A stretch of DNA of 64,000 bases from Cupriavidus sp. YR651. GTDB taxonomy: Bacteria > Pseudomonadota > Gammaproteobacteria > Burkholderiales > Burkholderiaceae. The stretch spans positions 558,001-622,000 of the forward strand of contig NZ_FMYZ01000003.1 in assembly GCF_900101625.1 (NCBI RefSeq). Reading direction: 5' to 3'. The notes beneath the pieces are model-generated. The model was not told the DNA's origin. It ran no database searches and was given only the letters and a program-made list of their open reading frames with translations. The translations under genes and the position numbers were made by a program. Positions 53,986 to 63,327 of this stretch are shown one piece after another; positions within the stretch are counted from its first letter, which is position 1; the number at the start of each line of letters is the position of its first letter.

Positions 53986-56900
53986 ATGCGGGGCAGCGGG
54001 CACATGGCGGATGCGACGAGTCGCGAAGCGGTTGCGCGCCGTGGCATAACAAGAGCAGCGGAAAACAGGCCAGTGAAGCAAGTGCAACGATCAATCCGGG
54101 GACGTTTCCTTGATGCCGGCCATGTGCCGTCATTATCTGTGGCGCGTGCATGCCGATGGGCGGCAACCATTGCCGCCGTGTTCGCGTCGATCGCCGGCGT
54201 GGTGCTGGCCACGCTGACACCATCGACCGCCGCCGTGGCCCAGGTGACCGCGCCCGCATCGCCCAGCGTCGCCTTCCACTATGGCAGCACGCCGCCGGTG
54301 GACATGCTCCAGGCTTTCGATATCGCCGTGGTGGAGCCCGACAGCGGCTTCGACCCGCGCCGCGCCAATACCCCCCATACCGCCTGGTTCGCCTACGTCA
54401 GCGTGGGCGAGGTGCTGCCCGCGCGCCCCTACTTCAAGGACATCCCCAAGGCCTGGCTCACCGGCAGCAATGACGCCTGGAACGCCCGCGTGGTGGACCA
54501 GGCCGCCGACGGCTGGCCCGCATTCTATGTAGACAAGGTCATCACGCCGCTGTGGGAGCGCGGCTATCGCGGCTTCTTCCTCGATACGCTCGATTCGTAC
54601 CAGCTGGTGGCCAAGACCGATGCGGACCGTGCGCGCCAGGAAGCGGGCATGGTTCGCGTGATCCGGGCGATCAAGGCCCGCTACCCGGACGCGAAGCTGC
54701 TGTTCAACCGTGGCTTCGAGATTCTTCCGCAGGTCCATGCGCTGGCCCATGGCGTGGTATTCGAGTCGCTGTTTCGTGGCTGGAACCAGAGCCAGAGCCG
54801 CTACACGGAAGTCAGCCAGCAAGACCGCGACTGGCTGCTGAACCAGGCCCGGATCATTCGCGACCAATACCGGCTGCCGGTGATCTCGATCGACTACTGT
54901 CCGCCCAGGGATCGTCGTTGCGCGCGAGAGACCGCGCGACGCATCCGGGCCCTGGGCATCACGCCCTATGTGACCGACTCCGGCCTGCAGACCGTGGGCG
55001 TGGGGCCGCTCGAAGTGCTGCCACGCCGCGTACTGATCGTGCAGGAGACCGAGCCGGGCGTGGTCATCGACAACACCGAAGGCGTGCGCTTCGTGTCGAT
55101 GCCGATCAACTACCTGGGCTATCGCGTCGACTTTGCCGAGACCCGCGACCCGCTGCCGGACATCGGCCCCGACCGCTACGCCGGCGTGGTGGTGTGGTCC
55201 AACGGCAGTTTCACGCAGCAGCCGGGGCGCCTCTATGCATGGATCGAAAAGCGGATCGGGCAGGGCGTGCCGGTGGTCTTCATGAACGGGTTTGGCGCGC
55301 CGGTGACTGGTGCGCTTGCGCGTACGCTGGGCCTGAAGACCGTCAAGGGCCGGACGTCCGGGCCGGTGCAGATCCTGTCGAAGGACCCGATGATGGGCTT
55401 CGAGATGCCCGTGGCGCCGGATCGCAGCGATGCCGTGCCGGTGCAGGTGCAGGACGGCGCCGCCGATACGCGGTCGCTGATGCGCATGAGATCGGGCACG
55501 CTGACGTTCGATGCTGCCGCCATCACGCCATGGGGCGGCTATGTGACGGGCCCCTACGCGGTGCGCCAGAACACCGCCAACGCCCAGGACCGCTGGGTGG
55601 TGCAGCCGCTGGCTTTCCTGCGCGAGGCGCTGCGCCTGCCGCAAATGCCCGTGCCGGACACCACCACGGAAAGCGGCCGACGCCTGCTGACGATCCATAT
55701 CGATGGCGACGGCTTTGCGTCCAGGGCCGAGATTCCCGGTGGCGGCTACTCGGGCGACGTCCTGCTTCGCGAGATCTTCGACAAATACCGCCTGCCGATG
55801 ACCATGTCGGTGATCGAGGGCGAAGTCGGCAAGTCCGGCATGTATCCGAAGCTCACGCCGGAGCTCGAACCCATCGCCCGCAAGATCTTTGCGCAGCCCT
55901 ATGTGGAGGTGGCCAGCCACACGTACTCGCACCCGTTCCAATGGGCGCGCACGGTGCCCGGACACGAGCATGACGCCAGGATCCAGGAGGGCGACGAGGA
56001 CTTCCACCTGGCGATTCCCGGCTACAAGATGGACCTGAACCGCGAGATCGGCGGCTCCATCGACTACATCAACAAGGTGCTGGCGCCCGCGGACAAGCCG
56101 GTGAAAATGCTGCTGTGGCCCGGCGATTGCCAGGCCCCGCCGGAAGCGCTCAAGCTCACCGATCGTGCCGGCGTGCTGAACATGAACGGCGGGGACACGC
56201 TGATCACGCGCAGCAATCCCACCTGGACGGCGATTGCGCCGCTGGGCATCCACAAGGCCGACAACACCTTCCAGGTGTTCGCGACCAACCAGAACGAGAA
56301 CGTCTACACCAACCTCTGGCACGGGCCGTACTACGGCTTCGAGCGCGTGATCGAGACTTACGAGCTCACGGAGAAGCCGTACCGTTTCAAGGCCGTCAAC
56401 ATCTACTACCACAGCTATTCGGGCACCAAGGTGGCGTCGCTGAAGGCGCTGCGCAAGGTCTACGACTACGTGGTGTCGCAGCCGCTGCTGCCGATGCATT
56501 CGACGGACTACGTGCTCAAGGTTCTCGACTGGCAAGGCATGGCCGTGGCGCGCGACCTGGGCGATGGCGCCTCGGCGGCCGGTGGTGCCGGTGGTGCCGT
56601 GGGTGCCGATGGCATCAGTGACGCGCCGGCCAGCGGTCCCTGGGTGGTGCGCGGGGACGGTAACCTGCGCAACCTGCGCTGGACCGGCGCCGGCGTGCCT
56701 GACGTGGCCACCGCGCGCGGCGTGACGGGGTCTTCCCCGGCGCCGGGCGGCGGCGTGTACGTGCACCTGGATGGCGGTGACGCGCGGTTCTCGGTGGTGC
56801 CGGCCGCCTCCCGCGCCGTGCCGGAACTGCCCGAGGCCAACGGCCTGGTCCGCGACTGGCGTCGCGATGGCAATACCACGCGTTTCGCCTTCAGTGGCTA

Positions 56901-57066
56901 CTACAAGCCCTTCTTCCGCCTGGCCAACGCCGGCCAGTGCAGCGTGACGGTTGACGGCAAGCCCGTGGCCGGCGTGCGCGAGCGTAATACGCTGCGCATC
57001 GATATCCCCGCGGTGAATGATCCGATCCATGTCCAGCAACAAATCGAAGTCCGCTGCGCCGGCTGA
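53986..57066 (+). CDS. pelA: Pel polysaccharide deacetylase/hydrolase PelA
   Basis: The 1026-residue periplasmic protein has three parts. A hydrolase domain lies at about residues 95-300 (FAYVSVGEVLPARPYFKD, GFFLDTLDSY, NRGFEIL). A middle reductase-like region follows. The third part is a polysaccharide deacetylase with HIDGDGFASRAE and the ASHTYSHPF histidine motif. Family knowledge: PelA deacetylates and cleaves the GalNAc-rich Pel polymer. The ATG at 53986 has AAGGA 7 nt upstream, giving an unusually long basic n-region before the hydrophobic signal at about residues 57-85; shorter starts are possible. It heads pelABCDE. Confidence 0.93.
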   Translation: MRGSGHMADATSREAVARRGITRAAENRPVKQVQRSIRGRFLDAGHVPSLSVARACRWAATIAAVFASIAGVVLATLTPSTAAVAQVTAPASPSVAFHYGSTPPVDMLQAFDIAVVEPDSGFDPRRANTPHTAWFAYVSVGEVLPARPYFKDIPKAWLTGSNDAWNARVVDQAADGWPAFYVDKVITPLWERGYRGFFLDTLDSYQLVAKTDADRARQEAGMVRVIRAIKARYPDAKLLFNRGFEILPQVHALAHGVVFESLFRGWNQSQSRYTEVSQQDRDWLLNQARIIRDQYRLPVISIDYCPPRDRRCARETARRIRALGITPYVTDSGLQTVGVGPLEVLPRRVLIVQETEPGVVIDNTEGVRFVSMPINYLGYRVDFAETRDPLPDIGPDRYAGVVVWSNGSFTQQPGRLYAWIEKRIGQGVPVVFMNGFGAPVTGALARTLGLKTVKGRTSGPVQILSKDPMMGFEMPVAPDRSDAVPVQVQDGAADTRSLMRMRSGTLTFDAAAITPWGGYVTGPYAVRQNTANAQDRWVVQPLAFLREALRLPQMPVPDTTTESGRRLLTIHIDGDGFASRAEIPGGGYSGDVLLREIFDKYRLPMTMSVIEGEVGKSGMYPKLTPELEPIARKIFAQPYVEVASHTYSHPFQWARTVPGHEHDARIQEGDEDFHLAIPGYKMDLNREIGGSIDYINKVLAPADKPVKMLLWPGDCQAPPEALKLTDRAGVLNMNGGDTLITRSNPTWTAIAPLGIHKADNTFQVFATNQNENVYTNLWHGPYYGFERVIETYELTEKPYRFKAVNIYYHSYSGTKVASLKALRKVYDYVVSQPLLPMHSTDYVLKVLDWQGMAVARDLGDGASAAGGAGGAVGADGISDAPASGPWVVRGDGNLRNLRWTGAGVPDVATARGVTGSSPAPGGGVYVHLDGGDARFSVVPAASRAVPELPEANGLVRDWRRDGNTTRFAFSGYYKPFFRLANAGQCSVTVDGKPVAGVRERNTLRIDIPAVNDPIHVQQQIEVRCAG

Positions 57067-60000
57067 GCGCGAGCGGCTGTTGCCGCCGGCGCTGGTTCTG
57101 ACCTTTACCGCGATGGTGGGAGTCGGGCTGGCGCTGATGTTCCCGCGCGAGACCCTGCGCGAGCGCCTGCTCGGCCAGGGCCGCACCGTCGACGGCCTGA
57201 CGGTGGCGTACCTGGAGGCGTGGTCGCGGGTGGCCCCCGACGACACGAGCTTCATGGGCGTGCTGGCGGAGCAATACGCGCGCAGCGGCCGGCTGGACGA
57301 CGCCGAGGCGATGCTCGCCCGCATGCAGGCCGTGCAGGGCGCGGACCTGACCGGCCCGATCCTGCGCACGCGCATCGAGATCACGCAGCAGCGCGCCTAC
57401 GCCGCGTTGCCGGACACGCCCGAGCGGGCGCAGCGCCTGGCGCTGATGTCGGAGCTGCTGAAGGAGGCCTCTGCGCCGGCCGCGCTGCGCAAGTGGTCGC
57501 TCGGCGACCTGCAGGCGCTGGCCACGCAGTCGCGCCAGATCGGCGACGCCAGTGCCGCCGGCAAGCTCTACCGCGAGCTGGCCGTGCGGGACCCGGCGCA
57601 TGCCGATTTCTACAACCAGCAACTGGCTGGCATCGCGCTGTCCGGTGGCAACTATCGCGATGCCGCCCGCGCGCTGTTCGAGGCGCAGGCACGCTCCAAG
57701 AACCTGTATGAACAGCGCACGCTGTTCCTGCAGGCGTTGCAGACGCTGCAAGCGGGCAATCTGCTCGACGAGGCGCTCATGGAAGCGGAGCGGCGTGGCG
57801 GCAAGTTGCTGGACGACCCCGACGTCCTGCGTTTTCTCACCAGGCTGGCGCTGGCCGCCAACAAGCCGGACGTGGCGGCGAAGTATGTCGAGCGGCTGCT
57901 GAAGCTGTCGGCCATCAAGCCGATGGACGCGACGCGGCTGGCGCAGGCGCATTTGCGGCGGGTTTCCGATACAGAGCCGTGGCTGGCGCGTGGCCATGTC
58001 TTCCTCGATGGCCCGCGCGGCCAGGCGATGCGCCAGAAGCTGGCCGATGCCGGCGAGTTCGGCGTGCGCCACGTCGCAGCCACCACCGCATCCGCACCCG
58101 CATCAGCACCCGTCGCCACTGCCACAGCCACTGCCAGGGCGCCCGCCGCCCCCAAGGCCGACAGCAGGAATGTCACGCAGTCCGAGGCGCAGGCGGCCGC
58201 CAAAACGGAGGTTGCGCAGGCCGCCGCCGAGGGCCGGCCGTTCAACGCCGACGACTACGATCTGGCGTATCGCGTGTTCCTGGCCGCGGGCAAGCTCGAT
58301 CAGGCGCAGCGTGTGGCCCAGACGGCCGTGCAGAAGCTGCCGAACGAGCCCGTCTGGCGCGAGCGCCTGGCGCAGGTCTCCGAATGGAATCGCCAGCCGA
58401 TGGTCGCGCTGCAAAGCTGGCTGGAGTACGCGCAGGCGACCAACGACGAGCGCGCGTGGAACAACGTCATGCGCCTGGCCCCCGGGCTGAACGATGACCG
58501 CGCCTACCTGGCCGCGCTGCGCCATCGCGCCGCCGGCGGCGACCTGAAAACCGTGGACGAAGTGGTGGCCGCCTACGAGCGGCTGGGTGAGCCCGAGGCT
58601 GGCATGGCCTTCCTCGACGGCATCGCCCACGGGCCGCACGGCCGCGAGATCATGGAGCGCAACGCCGCACTGGCCGAGCGCGCCGGCCGCGACGCCCGCG
58701 CCTTCGAACTCTATGGCCAGCTGCAGCGGCGCTATGGGCCGCGCCCGCAGTACGCGCTCAAGCGGGCCAACATGCTCTACGTCGACGGCCGCCTGACGGA
58801 CGCGATGGACGCGATGCTTCCGGCGCGTGGCAGCGCGGGGCCGAAGGACTTGCTGTACTGGCGCACGTACACGGAACTGGCTCGCCTGACGCAGCGCGAC
58901 GACCTGCTCAAGGATGGCTACCGGCAGATGATGATCGCCGTGGCGCAGACGCAGGACGAGCACTGCATGACGATGCCGCCGGGCGCCGCACGCAACGACT
59001 GCCTGTCCGAGCTTCGCGATGCGGAAGACCGCGATTTCTCGAACCTGATCGACTACTACAACAGGTCGCCAATCGACGCGGGCCGCATCGCCGAAGCCAG
59101 CTGGCGGAAGCACGGCAAGCGCGAACAGCTGGAACTGGCCGTGTACTACTACACGCGCGCCCACGCCTATGTGCGCATCGAACGCTTGCTCGCCAGCCTG
59201 ACGCCCGAGCAGAAGCGCGAGGCCGAGTCGTCGGCCGCGTTCATGATGCGCCGTGCCGAATTCTGGCGCCTGACGGGTGATCGCGAGCGTGCGCTGGCCG
59301 ACCTGCGCCACGCCGCCAGCCTGCCGGACGCCGACAGCGAGACCTATGCCGCGCTGCTGTGGGCGCTGATCGACATGGGCACCGACAGCGAAGTGCGCGC
59401 AGTCATGCGGCGCCTGCACAACGAGGCCGAGGACGATCCGGGCCTGTGGGGTGCCTACGCGGCGGGCGCCATGCGCTTCCAGGACGGTCGCACCGCGCTG
59501 CACTACCTGCGCAAGATGCAGCAAGGCAAGAGCGCGGACCCCCTGTGGCTGGGCCTGATCGCGGACGCCTATGAGGCGATCGGCGAGACGTCGATGGCGT
59601 GGCGCATCCGCAAGCAGGCGTGGATCGACCTGCATCACGCATGGTCGACGTCGGGCCTGCGGGGTGCGGAAGCGCGCCACACCGGCGAAGACGAGGAAGA
59701 TGCCCAGCCTGACGACGAGGAAGGCGAGCAGGGCGCTCCCGCGCGCACCGACTTGCGCCGACAGGTGGTGGCGCTGGGGCAGGTGTTCGCATCGGGCGAC
59801 GTGTCGCGCCAGTTGGTGATCGAGATGCTGCGCCGCGACCGCGCGGAAGTGGCGGCGCGGCGCCTGACGCCGCCCGACCCGAATGCGGCCTCGCAACTGG
59901 GCGAAGTGCCGGGCCTGCCGCCGCTGGTGGTGCCTCCGCAGGCCGAGCTGAGCGAGCGCGAACGCCGCCGCCAGCGCCAGATTTCGGCGGCCAGCCGCGA

Positions 60001-61240
60001 GGTGGCGCTGGCCTGGGCGATGTCGTCGGAATCGAACGAACTCGCGCGCGCCTGGCTGGCGCGCCAGTATGTGCGCACGCTGCAGCGCCCCGCGTACGCC
60101 GAGATCTCGATCGCGCTCGACAACAACGATCTCGAGGCACTGGACCGCATCATGGAGCGCCAGGCGGGCCGCGTGCCCGTGACGAGCCAGATCGAGGCCA
60201 ACCGGCAACTTGACCGGCTGGCCGCGGCGCAGACGCAGGCCTTCGAGACGCAGGAGATGGCCCGCACCGACGACGCCCTGCAGGAGACGCTGCAGGATGC
60301 GCTGCTGACGGATGCGCAGGCCATCGAGCCGCGCGTGACGATGCAGCACCAGAAGCCGCTGGAGTACTTCGAATACAGCCTGGCCGGCGGCGCGCGCCTG
60401 TGGGACGGCTACGCGCTGAATCTGCGCGGCGTGTTCCGCGACCAGCGCACCACGGACCGCGCGCAGCTGGACAATGTGCCGGCATCGGACCGGCGCGCGG
60501 AACTGGCGCTGAGCTACCGCGATTCGCAGAAGCGCTGGGCGCTCGGCGTGGGCCGCCGCGATGGCCTGGAGTCCTTCACCACCGCGCGCCTGCAGGGCGA
60601 GTGGAACCGGGAAGGCCGGGTGTCGTTCACGACGCTGGCCGGCTATAACCAGCCGGCGGAAGAGTCATCGCAGCTGCGCGTGGGCGGCATGAAGGATGTG
60701 CTGGGGCTGGGCGCGATGTGGCGCATCGGCCTGCGCGAGTTCGTCAGCGGGCGGGTGGAGTACAGCCACTTCTACGGGCAGGATCGCAGCGCGCTGGGCC
60801 ACGGCATGGTGTATGACGTAGAGGCGGGCTATCGTATCCGCACGGCGTACCCGGACTACACGGTGCGCATCGTGGGCACGCACGCCAACTACAGCACCAA
60901 TGCCGGCACGCTGACGCCGCGCATGCAGCGCCTGCTGCCCGCCGATGACGATGAAGCCACGCCGGGGTTCTACATGCCGCAGGGCTTTACGCAGGCCGGC
61001 GTGCTGTTCGGCTTCGGCACCGACCTGATTGACGACTACACGCGCAAGTGGCGCCCGTTTGCTGAAGTGGGCGCGTTGCGCGACACGCGGGCGGGCCACA
61101 ACTTCCGTGCCCAGCTGGGCGTGGCCGGATCGGTATTGGGCAACGACCACCTGTCGCTGTATGTCTTGCATGAAACCGCGGCCCGCAATGGCGGCACACC
61201 GCTCACCGAACTGGGCCTGCGCTATCGCTGGCTGTACTGA
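57017..61240 (+). CDS. pelB: Pel export porin and TPR protein PelB
   Basis: The 1407-residue protein has an N-terminal membrane helix (about residues 24-41), a long tetratricopeptide-type helical region and a C-terminal outer-membrane beta-barrel. In the barrel, strands such as YFEYSLAGGARLWDGYALN and GLESFTTARLQGEWN alternate and the chain ends in aromatic RYRWLY. It exports Pel and positions PelA. It overlaps pelA by 50 nt; an ATG at 57029 is the alternative start. An acidic linker (EDEEDAQPDDEEGEQ) and an Ala/Thr-rich insert near residue 360 make it longer than the Pseudomonas protein. Confidence 0.93.
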   Translation: MIRSMSSNKSKSAAPAERERLLPPALVLTFTAMVGVGLALMFPRETLRERLLGQGRTVDGLTVAYLEAWSRVAPDDTSFMGVLAEQYARSGRLDDAEAMLARMQAVQGADLTGPILRTRIEITQQRAYAALPDTPERAQRLALMSELLKEASAPAALRKWSLGDLQALATQSRQIGDASAAGKLYRELAVRDPAHADFYNQQLAGIALSGGNYRDAARALFEAQARSKNLYEQRTLFLQALQTLQAGNLLDEALMEAERRGGKLLDDPDVLRFLTRLALAANKPDVAAKYVERLLKLSAIKPMDATRLAQAHLRRVSDTEPWLARGHVFLDGPRGQAMRQKLADAGEFGVRHVAATTASAPASAPVATATATARAPAAPKADSRNVTQSEAQAAAKTEVAQAAAEGRPFNADDYDLAYRVFLAAGKLDQAQRVAQTAVQKLPNEPVWRERLAQVSEWNRQPMVALQSWLEYAQATNDERAWNNVMRLAPGLNDDRAYLAALRHRAAGGDLKTVDEVVAAYERLGEPEAGMAFLDGIAHGPHGREIMERNAALAERAGRDARAFELYGQLQRRYGPRPQYALKRANMLYVDGRLTDAMDAMLPARGSAGPKDLLYWRTYTELARLTQRDDLLKDGYRQMMIAVAQTQDEHCMTMPPGAARNDCLSELRDAEDRDFSNLIDYYNRSPIDAGRIAEASWRKHGKREQLELAVYYYTRAHAYVRIERLLASLTPEQKREAESSAAFMMRRAEFWRLTGDRERALADLRHAASLPDADSETYAALLWALIDMGTDSEVRAVMRRLHNEAEDDPGLWGAYAAGAMRFQDGRTALHYLRKMQQGKSADPLWLGLIADAYEAIGETSMAWRIRKQAWIDLHHAWSTSGLRGAEARHTGEDEEDAQPDDEEGEQGAPARTDLRRQVVALGQVFASGDVSRQLVIEMLRRDRAEVAARRLTPPDPNAASQLGEVPGLPPLVVPPQAELSERERRRQRQISAASREVALAWAMSSESNELARAWLARQYVRTLQRPAYAEISIALDNNDLEALDRIMERQAGRVPVTSQIEANRQLDRLAAAQTQAFETQEMARTDDALQETLQDALLTDAQAIEPRVTMQHQKPLEYFEYSLAGGARLWDGYALNLRGVFRDQRTTDRAQLDNVPASDRRAELALSYRDSQKRWALGVGRRDGLESFTTARLQGEWNREGRVSFTTLAGYNQPAEESSQLRVGGMKDVLGLGAMWRIGLREFVSGRVEYSHFYGQDRSALGHGMVYDVEAGYRIRTAYPDYTVRIVGTHANYSTNAGTLTPRMQRLLPADDDEATPGFYMPQGFTQAGVLFGFGTDLIDDYTRKWRPFAEVGALRDTRAGHNFRAQLGVAGSVLGNDHLSLYVLHETAARNGGTPLTELGLRYRWLY

Positions 61241-61273
61241 CGACTGGATTTCAAGGTAACGAGGGGGATCGAC

Positions 61274-61822
61274 ATGAACGGGAAGACAACACGCATGGGA
61301 CGGGTGGTGGCATGGTGCGGCGCGATGGGCGCGGCGCTGTGGCTGGCCGGTTGCGCGGTGACGGACGTGGGCCGCGCACCGCAGATGTCGCCGGGCGACA
61401 CGGTGGCCGTGCTGCCGATCGTGAACTACACGGAGACGCCGCAGGCCGGCCTGCGTGCGGAAGCCATCGCCGAATCCCTGCTCAAGACCGGGGGCGTGGC
61501 CAACCTGAAACGCTATCCGGCGGCCCTGAACCCGGAAACGCTGTTCGAGCCGGCCGAGCGCGAGTCCGTGGGCCGCGCGCTGGAATGGGCCCGTGGCGAA
61601 CGCGCCCGCTATGCGCTGACCGGCGCCGTGCAGGAATGGCGTTACAAGGTCGGCGTGGATGGCGAGCCGGCGGTTGGCATCTCGCTGCAACTGATCGACG
61701 TGGCCAGCGGCCAGGTGGTGTGGTCCGCCACGGGCAGCAACAGCGGCTGGAGCCGTGAATCGCTGTCCGGCACGGCACAGAAGCTGCTGCGCCGCCTGCT
61801 GGCGCCGCTGATGCAAGGTTGA
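61274..61822 (+). CDS. pelC: Pel outer-membrane lipoprotein PelC
   Basis: The 182-residue lipoprotein has a signal with lipobox WLAGC (Cys27) and a compact alpha/beta domain (VAVLPIVNYTETPQAGLRAEAI, then ALTGAVQEWRYKVG) typical of PelC. Family knowledge: PelC forms a dodecameric ring that funnels Pel to PelB. It begins 33 nt after pelB, with AACGAGGGGG upstream, and its stop overlaps the probable pelD start. Confidence 0.95.
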   Translation: MNGKTTRMGRVVAWCGAMGAALWLAGCAVTDVGRAPQMSPGDTVAVLPIVNYTETPQAGLRAEAIAESLLKTGGVANLKRYPAALNPETLFEPAERESVGRALEWARGERARYALTGAVQEWRYKVGVDGEPAVGISLQLIDVASGQVVWSATGSNSGWSRESLSGTAQKLLRRLLAPLMQG

Positions 61823-63324
61823 GCGCAAAAGGACGGGTGATACGCGTGGCCAATTCCGTGGAAAAGACGCGCCAGGGGCAGGGAATCGGCCTTGGCGGGC
61901 GCTATGCGCGCTGGCTGGCGCCCGCGGTGAGCGGGCCGGCGGCCGTGCTGGAGCTGATCGTCACCATGGTGGTGGCGATGGGGCTCGCGTACCTGGTGCT
62001 GCCGCAGAATCCGCTGCTGCTGGGCATGGGCTTTCCCTGGGCCTGGCTGCTGCCGGTCATCCTGGCGCTGCGCTACGGCACGCTGATCGGCGTGGGCGCC
62101 GTGCTGATGCTGCTGGGTGGCTGGTTCTTCTTCGAGAGCGTGGGTGCCTACAGCGGAGCGTTCCCGCGCATGTTCTTCCTCGGCGGACTGCTGCTGGTGC
62201 TGGTGGCCGGCCAGTTCGGCGACGTCTGGGGCACGCGCCTGGCGCGCGCGCGCGCCGTGAACCGCTACCTGGACGAGCGGCTGGCCGCGCTGACCAAGAA
62301 CCACTACCTGCTGCGCATTTCCCACGCGCGGCTGGAAAACGATCTGCTGGCCCGTCCGACCACATTGCGCGACACGCTGTCGCAACTGCGTGGCGTGGCG
62401 CTGGAGGATGCGGCGCGCGGCCAGATCGCTGGCAACACGGCAGCCGGCCATCTGGCTGGCGCGCAACCGATGCTCCAGGTGGTGGCACAGGCCTGCCAGG
62501 TCGAGGCGGCCGCGCTGTATCCGTGCGATGGCGACCACTTGTCCACCGAGGCCGTGGCCAGCATCGGACGATCCTTTTCGCTGGATGTAAACGATCCGCT
62601 GGTGAGGCATTGCCTGGATACGCGCACGCTGGCCCATCTGCGCTCCACGGGCCTGCAGCAGGATGCGCAGACCCGCTACGTGGCCGTGGCGCCGGTGCTG
62701 GCCGGATCGGACCGCCTGATCGGGGTGCTGGTGGTGGAGCGCATGCCGTTCCTGTCGCTGACCTATGAAAACCTGCAGCTGCTGATGGTGCTGATGGGCT
62801 ACTACGCCGACGGCGTGGAGCACGCGCACGCCACGCATGGCATCCAGTCGCTGGCGCCGGCCATTCCGTATGCGTTTGCGCTGGACTATGCGCGGCTGTC
62901 GCGGCTGCGTCGCGAGACCGGTATCGAAAGCTCGGTGGTGGCACTGGTATTCGATCTCGACGAGGCGCGCGATGCGTTGTTCGAACAGGTGGTGCGCAGC
63001 CGTCGCGCGCTGGATGTGGCATGGCCCGCGCGCAGCCAGCGCCAGCGCGCCATGCTGACGCTGATGCCGTTGTCGGACAGCCAGGCCGTATCGGCCTATC
63101 TGGTGCGGATCGAGGACATGCTGCGCGCCCAGTTCGGCACCGATTTCGCCACCGCGCATATCGGCGTGTACACGCTGGCGGTGCCGGCCACCGGGGCGGA
63201 GGACGCCCTGGTGCGGCTGCTGCAGCGCTGCCAGATCGATGGCGGCAACGGCACGGCGGCCACGGCTGACGCGGCGCCAGGCACCGGCCCGGCGCCGGTT
63301 GCCGGCCAGACCCGGGCAAGCTGA
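61819..63324 (+). CDS. pelD: c-di-GMP receptor PelD
   Basis: The protein is about 501 residues from a TTG at 61819 that overlaps the pelC stop (TTGA); GTG codons at 61837 and 61846 are alternatives. It has four hydrophobic segments (about 38-150), a GAF-like domain (about 200-340) and a degenerate GGDEF domain (about 350-460). The GGDEF motif itself is absent, but an RxxD inhibitory-site motif is kept as Arg396-Ala-Leu-Asp399. It therefore should bind c-di-GMP and activate Pel synthesis through PelF/PelG, which are outside the window. Confidence 0.93.
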   Translation: MSAKGRVIRVANSVEKTRQGQGIGLGGRYARWLAPAVSGPAAVLELIVTMVVAMGLAYLVLPQNPLLLGMGFPWAWLLPVILALRYGTLIGVGAVLMLLGGWFFFESVGAYSGAFPRMFFLGGLLLVLVAGQFGDVWGTRLARARAVNRYLDERLAALTKNHYLLRISHARLENDLLARPTTLRDTLSQLRGVALEDAARGQIAGNTAAGHLAGAQPMLQVVAQACQVEAAALYPCDGDHLSTEAVASIGRSFSLDVNDPLVRHCLDTRTLAHLRSTGLQQDAQTRYVAVAPVLAGSDRLIGVLVVERMPFLSLTYENLQLLMVLMGYYADGVEHAHATHGIQSLAPAIPYAFALDYARLSRLRRETGIESSVVALVFDLDEARDALFEQVVRSRRALDVAWPARSQRQRAMLTLMPLSDSQAVSAYLVRIEDMLRAQFGTDFATAHIGVYTLAVPATGAEDALVRLLQRCQIDGGNGTAATADAAPGTGPAPVAGQTRAS

Positions 63325-63327
63325 CGC

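Noticed and set aside
54133-57384. A very long open frame antisense to pelA (over 1000 codons)
   Set aside because: It reads as His/Arg/Gly-rich sequence without domains. Long antisense frames are expected opposite GC-rich genes with strong third-position bias, and pelA on the other strand is clearly real.
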